A stretch of 64,000 nt of DNA, taken from NCBI GenBank assembly GCA_903813345.2, contig CAIIXF020000005.1:868001-932000 (forward strand). The letters run 5' to 3'. This DNA is from Owenia fusiformis (taxonomy: Eukaryota; Annelida; Polychaeta; Sabellida; Oweniidae). A program made the position numbers and the translations under genes. Below are positions 35,701-47,700 of the stretch, in pieces. Each line of letters starts with the position of its first letter. Position 1 is the first letter of the stretch. The notes beneath the pieces were generated by a model. The model searched no databases. It saw only the letters and a list, made by a program, of their open reading frames with translations, and was not told the DNA's origin.

Positions 35701-38700
35701 TTTAAATTTCGTGACATTATATACTCTTGTGAATGTTCCATTTTTGGCATATGTATAAATGTATATAATTCATTTGGTCCTATATTTCGTTAGTTACTGG
35801 ATCCCGAATTGACTTCTACACACCTTGAATGGAATATGAAACTGTGGTGGCCACACAGTGAAGCCATGGTCGCTCTCCTTATGGCATACAAAGAAACAAA
35901 AGAAACTGTATATCTGGATAAGTTTCAACAGACGTATGATTATTGTTGGGAACATGTAAGTAATATGTACTTATTAATACTATTTTGTAATATTAAAACT
36001 AACATAACTCTATACATCAAGTGATATAACAAATAATCAATATACCTTCTGGTCCTGAAACCAATGCCTTGGACTTGAGAAAGGCCTATTTTGAAAGCAA
36101 GGGACTCTCCGAGACTTTTAACTTGAGTTAAAATTGGATAAAATCTGTAGGTAAAAGTCAAACTGAAGAATAAAATGTAAAATACAAGTCTTCTTAAAAC
36201 TGAGTTAAGAATAACAAATAAAATACAAGTCCTCTTAAAGTCATTGAGCTAACAGAGTTATTATGACTTGGTTGATGTGTTGTCAATTCTGCAGTTGCCT
36301 GACTATCAGAACTATACATGATCTCATATGAACAATACTGATTTTGACTAAATTGAACAAAAGATAGATTTTTCACCATGAGATTCGTCCTAACATCAAA
36401 CAAACTTGCCCACTCTGTTAACGTTTCTGTATCATGATTCACAGGAACCCAAAACCCGACAGCAAGATGCATTGGTAGATTCTCATATTTTTTTTTGCTG
36501 ATTGAAATAACACCAATGATGTCAAATTCTTCTTTTATAGAATCACTTGTTTCTATTACATCATGTTGGGTGATGTTGCATTTCATTGGTAATAAACATG
36601 CTACAAAAACTAGTTGCTTCTGAATTGTACATTTACCATTTAAGAATGTAAAATGTCTTCCACATGTCAGGAATGTTGCCTCTGAGGTGGAATATTTAAC
36701 TTCAGAGTTCAGATCACCAATTCCAAAATTTCCCTCTAATTTGATATCAAAACCAGAACTACTAACACTGTCTACAAGAATATTGTAGGAGAATAATGAA
36801 AGATTGATCTCAAGAGAATCTTTTTTGATGTTTCCAAGGCATTTATTTCTACCTTCACATCTTAAACAGTGTTTGTTTCTAACAAACAAATCCATGCCTG
36901 CCCGGGTATACTGAGGATCAAACTCTCCTGTTTCACACAGTGTTTTTGCGGTAGTGTCCATACATTGAATATGACATATTGTTTTTGATACCTGGAGGCA
37001 TTGTCTGAAAGAGATGTTATGACTTGATTGTAATTCATAGACACCAACCTTTCTTTTGATAGCTGTGCTGACATCAAGAAGATAGGAAATGATGTCAGGC
37101 ATGTAGACGTCATGACTTGATGTGAGACTCATGGGACTTTGAACAGCTACATTCATTCTCCATGGCTCAACATGTGTAGCATTGTTACAAAGTGCACAAA
37201 AATGATTTGCGTAAACTATCATGGATGTTGTATCAGTCATTGGAATCATACCTTGAATCCCATCTGAATTGTAACATTTATTCATTATATCCAAGTTAGT
37301 GTACCCAGGCTGACAAGATTGCTTCATATAAATGTTTTGTCTATTTGATATGTATTTACAAGTTAATGTGTCATCTGATGAAATTCCTGTTGGAGTTTCA
37401 GTTGACAGGGATGAGATATTTATGCAAATGTCGAAAAAGTCCCTACAACAGTCTTTATATATGATACAGTCATGGTCGCAAGAACAGAACCAGTCAGGGG
37501 TCGTGTAGTTGTTTGTCTCTCCGCATTTCCCTTCACATGTGTTTTCGACACAATCATGATACATTGATATGTTCACTAGTCCACAGCTATTGGTGTCTTC
37601 ATTGGTCTTAATGTCTGAATTTGGTGCACTCGTTGGATTGATTTCAATTTTCTCGTCAGAATTGCTTTCGTTTCCATATCCTTCATTAAGGCTTTCATTT
37701 GTTGCTCTTTCAGTGAATTCAGCGATTGTTTTCTTTGTTGTTGTAGCATTCTTCTCATTTGAATCGTTTGGTTCTCTGTTTCTGCTCTTATTTACAACTA
37801 TTTCATTCTGCTCAAATTTAAGATTCTTTTCTGGGATTGGTGTTGTGAAATCAGTTTCATTCTGTATTATCCTCACCTTTATGTTCACCTTTGAATTGTT
37901 AATTTTGCAGTTTATGAATATCAGTGGTGTCTTCATCAAAGAGAGTAATAATAGGAAGGAAAGGAAAACATTTCTTTTCCAAAAAGTCATCTTGGATCAT
38001 ATAAGAAGCTTGTGAAGAACTGGAAGTAGAAATTGTTAGAAAACATAAATAGTGATATCTTATATACTTATTTTTATGTTTAAACTGAGGCCTTTCTTGA
38101 GAAAGCAATCATGGGTTGTTCTGGTAACTGGACAACTCTTCCCTTAGACAACTCATTCCCTGGACAACTCATCCCCTAAGCAACTCATCCCCTGAACAAC
38201 TCATCCCCTGGACAACTCATCCTTTGGCATGTTTGAGTAATTTAATGTAACATTGTTAATTCATATATTATTCAAATGATTTTTAAATGTCTTGGTTATC
38301 AAGTAAGTTTCAAAATCATATATCACATGAACACTGGTACTCCACTCGATAATGTTGTAAACAGACCGTTTCGGTAATAAAATGTCAGAGCCTCAAAGGT
38401 ACGATTTTTGTTTTTTCCTTATTCCTCCAGTTGTAGGCAGAATATCATGTGTCTAAGAAAATGTACATGTGTGCAAACAAATAGTAGGGTATTAAAGCGA
38501 CGATTCTGTTGTCCTCTGAGTGCAAGTGAACAAAGACTTTCTTGAGGGGAAATCTGGAAAGTTGTTTAAAAAACATGATGATATACCATGGTACTACTAT
38601 GGTATTGTCAAGGAGATAGTCAACCAATTAATCTGTAATTTGTATTGTAAATATTTACCTTTAATTTTACTTTTAATGTACAATTTCAATATTATGTTAA

Positions 38701-41700
38701 CATTGATTGAAGAAGCTCCTTTGATGTCATTATACGTTCGTTGTTCATAGTTCAAATATTCTTTAATCTAAAGATTATTTTTTCACAGCAGTCACAGATG
38801 AAGTTACTGAAGTTCATGTTTCAAAATTATGCAGAGAGAAAACTTTATTTTTAGTCATGAAATATTGAGTCATGTAATATAAGGACAAGAGATGAAAGTT
38901 TTACTTGCACCGTTTGACTTTTTGACCATTTTATTTGTGTCAATAAAGTGAAAAATGATATTTAGAATGATTCAAAATGTATTTGATAAATATTTATTTT
39001 CCCAAAAACACTTCATGTGATAAAGGATGAGTTGTCCAGGGGATGAGATGTCTAGGGGATGAGATGTCCAGGGGATGAGTTGTCCAGGGGATGAGATGTC
39101 CAGGGGATGAGTTGTCTAGGGGATGAGATGTCCAGGGGATGAGTTGTCTAGGGGATGATATGTCCAGGGGATGAGTTGTCTAGGGAATGAGATGTCCAGG
39201 GGATGAGTTGTCTAGGGGATGAGATGTCCAGGGGATGAGTTGTCTAGGGGATGAGATGTCCAGGGGATGAGTTGTCTAGGGGATGATATGTCCAGGGGAT
39301 GAGGTGTCTAGGGAATGAGATGTCCAGGGGATGAGTTGTCTAGGGGATGAGATGTCCAGGGGATGAGTTGTCTAGGGGATGAGATGTCCAGGGGATGAGT
39401 TGTCCAGGGGATGAGTTGTCTAGGAGATGAGTTGTCTAGGGGATGAGTTGTCCAGGGGATGAGTTGTCTAGGGGATGAGTTGTCCAGGGGATGAGTTGTC
39501 TATGGGATGAGTTATCCAGGGATGAGTTCTCAAGGGGATGAGTTATCCTAGGATGAGTTGTCTGGGGGATGAGTTGTCCGTAAGCCTAGTATGGCATCAT
39601 ATTTCACCAGTTTTTATTATTGAAGCCTCCTTTTTAAAGATATAATTATTATTAATATTACATCATAATTTATTTATGTATATATTCTTCTACACACCTT
39701 CATTCACATCCCTCTTGGTGAATAACTACTTTTATCTTAGTGTATTAAATGTATAATAACATTAAACGAAAGAAATGTGATACATATTGGCAAAAATGAA
39801 TAACCGGAGGAAATTGCAAGATATACTCCAGAAAAGCAGTATGTGGAGGATATTGCCTGGGAAAAGCAATATGTGGAGGATATTGCCTGGGAAAACCAAT
39901 ATACGGAGGATGTTGTGGCGACATACACCGCTTCTGTACATTTTTTATTCATTAAGTAGATTAAGTGTTGGATAATAAGAACATCCTATGATTTTTTCAG
40001 AATACCATTTTAATCTACTTGGTGATATTATGTCACCACCAAAAAGTGTTGACATTGTTTTGGCCTCCATTTTTTGTGACGGCGATCGGCGGGTAGCGGT
40101 TGGCAGTTGGCAATCGGCTGATGATCTGACTTTAGATTTAAGATTTGACCTTCAATGACCTTCTCAAGGTCTCAAAGGTTAGAAAAGGTCAAAAAGGTTT
40201 TTAAACTTGGTTCAAATTGACCAATTTTTTTTCTCAAAGGTTCTCAAAAGTTCAAATTTGACTGTAGATTTGAGATTTGACCTTCAACGACCAGCTCAAG
40301 GTCAAAAAAGAGTTGACCTTTTTTTTTAATATATATTAACGATTTACCTGATAACTTAAACTCCAAAGCTTTTATTTTTGCTGATGATACGTCACTTTAT
40401 GATGCCTATGACAGAAACTCTGACATGCTATTGAATTTAAATCAACCCCTGCAACAAGATCTGAACAATCTTAATCATTGGGCAACCACTTGGCGCATGC
40501 AATTTAAAGCCCAAAAAAGTGCTGATCTAACCTTTTATGGTCTAAGAACCCAATTAGCAGCTCAACCATCATTAACCTTAGGAAATGAGCAAATACCAAT
40601 GACAGATACCCATAAGCACTTAGGAATAGTGTTAGATAAACACTTAAACTTTAATGCCCACATTGACCAACTGATTAACAAATTGACAATTTTAATGAGG
40701 CCACTGAAGGCTCTTAGTAAAAAGTTATCAAGCAAACATCTTGAAACAATTTACAATGCTTACTTCATACCCCAATTAGATTACTGTGACATAATTTACA
40801 ATAAAGCATCAGCTCTTAAGCTCCAAGCTCTCGAAAGTCTGCACTCTGGTGCTATTCATGGGTCAAATACTGACAAGGTACTTTCTTCTCTAAATTGGAA
40901 AAAGCTGGCATCGAGAAGAGATGAGCACTTAAAAATTTTTATTTTTAAGGCACGCTTTAATGCTTTACCTCCCTTCATCTGTGATGTGGTGAGAACTTAT
41001 GAAATTGTTCACACTAGAAGGCTGAGAGATCAGCCAGATTATCAGATTCCATTACATACTAGTGTCTCAACCAAAAAATCTACAATTTTTAGTGCCATCT
41101 CAGCTTGGAATGGGCTTCCACCAACTATCCGAGTTGGGCAGCCAAGCTCAAGATTCAAAAGATCAGTCAGGAAGCAAAGGAGCCATGCATCCTTACCCAC
41201 ATCCAAAATGGAGTTCACTATGCCAAGACAAACAGAAATTAGTTTCAACAGACTTAGAGCTGGACTTTTGCTTAATAGCCATTTACATGCCCACAATTTT
41301 ACCACAATTAATGATCCCAAATGTCCATGTGGTGCAGCTCATCAAACCACTTCTCATTTTCTAATCAAATGTCCACTGCTCATAAATGAAAGGGAATTGC
41401 TTCTTGCAGGACTCGACGAACTGGAATGTCTGCCAGATTTCAGAAATTTAACAATCTCTAAGAAATCAGATACACTTTTGTATGGGGATACCAACCTTAG
41501 TGATGTGATGAATAGCAAAATTATTGAAATCGTGGCTCACTATGTCTCAACAGCAATCACAGTTTTAAACAGCCAGTGAAACATTCTAAATTCCTTTGGG
41601 AACCTTATTGGTGGGATGGGGAGCAAGCATACATATAGACTGAACATACTACGTGGTTTTTGTATTTTGTATTTCCTGTGTTATATTTTTAATATTCACT

Positions 41701-44700
41701 ATGCCGATAATGTTATTAAGTTAACAAAGGCATACTTTTGTATTTGTATCAATATCAAGGAAATTGAAATAAATAAACTAAAAAAAAAAAAAAAAAAAAC
41801 CTTCAATGACCTTCTCAAGGTCAAAAAAGGTCAAAAAGGTCATTTTACAACATAGTCCAAATTGACCAAATTTTTTTTTCAAAATCATCTTCAAGTTCAA
41901 ATCTGACTTTAGATTTGGGATTTCTCCTTCAATGACCTTCTCAAGGTCAAAAAAGGTCTTTTTTCAACTTGCTTCAAATTGACCATTATTTTTTCAAAAT
42001 CATGTACAAGTTTTCAGAAATTTGTTAGCAACTAGGTGGTGACATTTTGTCATGTTAATGCCTTGTTTTTAGTGTAACATTTTAAGTTCTTTGGAAGTCT
42101 GTTTAAAGGGACAATAGCTTTTATTCTCATCCTGAATTAGCATCAAACATTTTCAATTTGTAATGATATATAGCTTGCACAAAAGACTAGACTAATCTTT
42201 GGGGCGGGGCTGCTAAACCCTAATATGGTCTATACAGTGGCGTAGCCAGGATTTGACAGGAGGGGGTTCGAATTTTTTTGGCAAAATTTTTTTGGATCCA
42301 CCTAACAGTGAATTTGGGAAAAAAATTCCATATTTGCTTAATCCCTGCCAAATTTGCTTCAGTTTTGCCAAATTTGCTTAATTTTTGTCCATTTTTTTAA
42401 TTTTGGCCTGTTTGCTAGAATTTAAAAGTTTTACCTTTGCCAAAGAATTGCAAAAGCAAAAGCAAAGGTGAAATATCCCAATTTTTGACAATTTTAATTT
42501 CATTCATTTGGAACTTTTATATTAGTCCAAAAATCTAGAACTTTTTTCAGCAAAGGCCTGTTTAAATCCCTTTTAATTTTACGTTTTGACCAAGTTGCCG
42601 GATAGGTCAGAAAAATAAATCCAAAATGAATAACTCAAGGAGATAATAGGCCACAAACTTACAAAAATTACAAGTTACAAAAGTTACAAAAGTAATTCAA
42701 TTGTCCTGTATTTTCCATTACTTGCACAATGTGCTCTTTAAATAAACAGGATGCAGAATTTTTCAAAAATCTACCACAGAAACACTTGTTCTTTTAAATC
42801 TACCTCAAAAACTCACATATTTTCAAAAATCTACCATAAAAATTACTGTTTTTTTCAAAAATCTACAGTAATCACTCACTTTTTTGCAATCTAATGTGAA
42901 AACTACCTTTTTTTAAGATCTACAGTTTTTTCAAAATCTACCGTAAAAAAACATTTTTTCATAATCGACCACAAAAATTCCCTGTTTTTTCAAAATCGAC
43001 CATAAAAACTAGAGTTTTTTCAAAAATCTCCCGTTGAAACTCCTGCCTTTTTAAAAAAAAACACCCACAAAAACTACCAGATTTTGGAAAAACCTCTAAT
43101 AAAAGTTATTATATTCATCATTTCTACAAAAGCATACACATTGTGATTGAATTTTATAAAAGATGTAATAAAATTGAATGAAACATTAATTATGTATGGT
43201 AAGTTAAACTCACTTACTTTTCAAAATGTATTTCTTTCACTCCTGGGGTGATCTTGTCCATCCACTGTAGAGTGCTGATAAGGAAAGAATCTACCTGCAA
43301 GATGCTGATTATATGTGTCATTTGAGTTATGCAAGCCTAGCCTATTAGGTAGTAATTACTAATGGCGGATGAATTAATTAACATATAACAGGTTCATGGA
43401 AGCATTCTTAAATAGATATTATCTTTTAGCTGGGATGATTTTAGTAGTCCTTGAGACGAGGTTGTTGACTTTGGGTGGAGTTTTACAGGGCTGATTGGAC
43501 TTTGTCATTGTTATTTTTAACATTGGGAGATGTTTATTATTTAAACTGTCAGGGACTAATGCACAACAATTAAGTGTGTTACTATGTTGTTCATTTGAAA
43601 GAATTATAAAGGATAGGTATCAATATGGTGAACTGAATTCAACAATGTTTTTCTCTTAAACCATTTATTGAAAACATTCTGTAAAAACACGGTCCTTTAT
43701 ATAATGTTGACTGATTGACAACAATTTAATGCGAAAAATTATTTATATAGTACTACCATATTTATACTATATAACTGTTTTTGTAAACATTTTTGTTTTT
43801 AGTGCAATTGTTTTTTGTTCCTTTCTACCAATTCTTGAGAATGAAATAAAATGTCTTTCCGAACCTTATTGGAACAAAATAGCATATACAGCATTTTCTT
43901 AGACCTCTCAATATTATATAGTAATACAAAGGAAATTTTGGTTGATTTAACAAAAAGTATTCAAAAAATTAAAACAACCCCCCCCCCCCAAAAAAATAGA
44001 TAGATATTAAGAAAAACCTTTTATTTCATTAACAAGATACTTTTTTAAAATCAACCAAAATTTCCTTTGTACAATTACAATATTGAGAGACCTAAACACG
44101 TTGTGCTTATGTCATTTTGTTCTAATGAGGTTTGGAAAGATGTTTCATTTCATTCCAAACATATGATGCCAAGAACAAAGGAAGTGTCTGATGTGTTTTC
44201 TAAAACGATATAGAGAAAAGTAGATATTTTTTCAAATTATATTGTTACCATTCAAAAGATGACCATTAAAATGTGTAAAATTTTTAGAATTTTTTGATGA
44301 CTCAGGAAAAATGTTATGGGTATTACCCATAGTGTTATCCATAATAATGGTAATTCATTAGGTCATTTATGGTTAATATGTACATAACCCATAGTGTTAC
44401 CCAAAGTGTTACATATAACCAATAGTTATGGTTAAAACTTACATGTTATAACAATGTTATACTCATAATTGCCATTATGTATTGGCAATGTGCAAGTCAT
44501 GTGTAGGTTATGGGTAAATTATGTGTCCCCATAACATACACATAAATTCCAAATAACCTACACATAACTTCCACTTTACCAATACATAATGGCATAACGT
44601 AAAACCATTATTTACCTATTATTACCCATTATAAGTCATAACCAAAAAACTTAGGTTGGATATGGCATCAATTGCCCTTACGTTATGGGTACTTTGGGGC

Positions 44701-47700
44701 TATGGGTAACAATATGGGTAGTTATGTGAAACCTATGGGTTACCCATAACATTTTTCCTAAGGGTCAGGTTTAAGAGAAACGTGTGTTCAAATAATTCAC
44801 CATATCGATACCAATCCTTTGCTTGATGGTAAATTACTTTGTATTCATTTAGAGGTTGAAACCCAAGAGTTCCTGACTTGTTAAGAGAGGTCTATGTAAT
44901 TTGAACTTAGCTTATATTATCCTTATTTTAATAATATCATCATCATCATTTTCAGTGATCTCCCCAGCATTAAAGCAAGTGGGCGCAGCATGCACCTGAG
45001 ATTTTAAAAACAGGCTTGCACCCACCTGAAAATCCATTTGCACCCACTTGAAAAAGAGAAAAATTATGAAAAAGTAGCATATTTTGATGGTCTAAATTGT
45101 GAAAAAGGGAATTTTGCACCCACCTGTGGCCTGTGGGTTTCTCCCTTCAATGAACTACTTCGGTATTTTATTTCTCAAAGACTGTAAGGACTTGTATCCA
45201 TCCAACAATCAAAATTATATGTAAATGACACTTTAGCAAATATTTTTGATGATGAAGACAATCAATTATAGCTTTGAATGATTTGAACTTTAAAGCTCTT
45301 TTTAATTGCACTGTGGCTTACAACATTTTTAAAGGAGTTTTAGATTGAAGAGAAGCATCTTGTGTTAAAGCTCTCAGACCAAAATAATTGTTTTTATAAT
45401 GTAATTTTACATGATTTTGTCAACTTTTTAAAATGAAAATTAAAGAAAAACCAAATTGAAGTTGATGATGTAAACCAAGAGTAAGAATGGCATTAAAATT
45501 TTGTACAAAGCTTTAAATTGGAATTTGTAAAGAAATATATTGGAATATAATTTTATAAAACAAAAATTTAAAATATGAAAAGAATGCTACACCATACATA
45601 AAAATGAAAAAGATCTGTTAGACCAAATAATTAATACATCTAGTCACACTGGTGCCTAAGTACACCATTATTTATACCACCATACTGTCATTGTGATAAT
45701 ATCAGTATATTATGTCACTATAATTAAGTCTGTATATTTATGTTACAATAATGTCACTATAATTACGTCAGTATACTATGTCACTATGATTATGTTCAAG
45801 TATATATATCTTGATGGGTAATGTAAATCATATAATTTAAAATAATTTATATTGTACTTTATAACAATTGTACTGTATTTTACTACATTCTATTGAAATT
45901 GTTATTTATACTCGCAGGTTTGGCTTGATATGAAATACAGTGTGTATAAAAAACGCAACAAATAGTTAACTTGGAAAAGCATAAAACCAGTGATAACAGC
46001 ATTAATTTCATTCAATGTACCATAAAGCCATGTGTCTCCTCTTTCCAATGGTATGTCATTTATTGACATTGGGTCTTGGTTAGGCGAGTAATCATTCCTT
46101 GTGAAAAGTGGGCCAAAATTAGTCTTGGACCAAGTTATAAACATCGCATAAGTCAATGCATGGGGCCATTGGCTATTGGAAGAAAACATGAAACCATTGA
46201 TATCTGCATCCTTTTCATTCAATGTACCACAAAGCCACATTTCTCTTCTTTGCATTAGTATGTCATTCATTTAAGTGAATTCTCGGTTGGCCAAATAATC
46301 AATGCTCTCGCAAAGTGGGGCAAAATCAGCTCGGGACCATGTTTAAAACATTGCAAATTTCAGTGCATGGGGCATAGGGACTATTTGAAGGTGTGGCAGG
46401 TGTGACATAGACAGTAAAGTGTTCATACTCTTACAAGAATACATCCTATACCCCTCCAAATTGCAACCACTTCTTAACACACACGATCATCTCTCCATGT
46501 CATTCATGGCTCAGCTCTGAGCCATCTGTAGGTTAAGGCGGAGAAAAGCAGCCCATTGGCAATTCTTTATCGAAGTATTGCATATCTGGTGGAGGAATGG
46601 TTAAAACTCTGCTCTTGAGACAGCTTCAAAAGAAAAAGCCACAACAATTCTGGTCAGGAGAACTTCTATTAGCACTTAGCCCTTGAATTGACTTTTGCAA
46701 TATTTGAAACTTGGTCCAGAGCCGACTTTGACCCACTGTGCAAAGGAATGATTTTTCACCCAATCATGACCACCACATTTGTGTGAATGACATACCATTG
46801 CAAATATGAGGATTGTGGCTTTATGGTACATTGAATGAAATTGATATCGTCATTGCTGGTTTTGTGGTTTTACGAGATAACTGTTTGTTGTGTTTTTTGA
46901 TACGCCCTGCATATCTGCCCACCATTGGAAAATTTTAAAATATCTTTTTAGCCTTTGGGCAAATGCATTATATCTGCCTCAAGATAATCCCAATATTCTG
47001 AACCTCACATAAGATAATCTCCATATACATTTCCAATGTATTTTTATGTACTTTCAGTTCGTGGATCCTAAATATGGGGAATGGTATGGCTACTGTACTC
47101 GCAATGGTGATGTCAGTATGCCTCACAAGGGAACTCAATGGAAAGGTAAACATGTAAAATGCAGGGTGGGGAACACTATAATAGAAAAGAATATGAGGGA
47201 TAAGAATTGAAACATGGAATACAATGCTCAGAAAATGTGGTATATGAGGGGGGAAAAATATGGAATATGAGTATCGACTGTTTCAATTTTGTTGAAATTT
47301 TATTTGTGCCTAATTTGATTAGAAGCATAATATTATATTATTATTTGAACGATTTGGCTTGTGAGTGGCCTTTTAAAAAAATATTGCTATTTTATGTGCG
47401 TTATTTTACAATTTTTGCAATAACTGAAAAAGTATAGTGGAGGGATTTTGTAAATATTGCACGCATTGCTGTTCAGTGGGATTTGCTACTCTTGGCGTTG
47501 CTGTTACCTACTTTTTATAGTATATTGAAACCTGAAGACAAATTGCGTCATCTATTTTTTATTAATGAGCAGACTTTGAAGCTGTCCTTTGTTAAGCAAT
47601 AGCAAATCTTATTGCCACCATTGATATGCTATACTCTGTATTATTACTTTTCTATATAAAGTATACAGTTGAATAGGTCACTGGCTATAGTTTGCAACCT

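Larger units (their letters stand above)
40020..42045. repeat. GGTCA-rich repeat interrupted by a LINE
   Basis: Outer blocks 40020-40320 and 41800-42045 both consist of diverged copies of GACCTTCAATGACCTTCTCA with AAGGTCAAAAAAGGT. Short inverted ends ATGTCACCACC (about 40030) and GGTGGTGACAT (about 42043) suggest one element split by the LINE fragment. Confidence 0.55.

Noticed and set aside
37569-38015. 148-codon plus-strand frame with hydrophobic composition
   Set aside because: It is the antisense shadow of the somatomedin-B ORF; the minus strand has domain-level evidence.
45902-46270. 122-codon minus-strand frame with repeated [12 protein letters not shown]-like words
   Set aside because: It lies in the fold-back element at 45938-46909 and reflects its duplicated arm, not a protein family.
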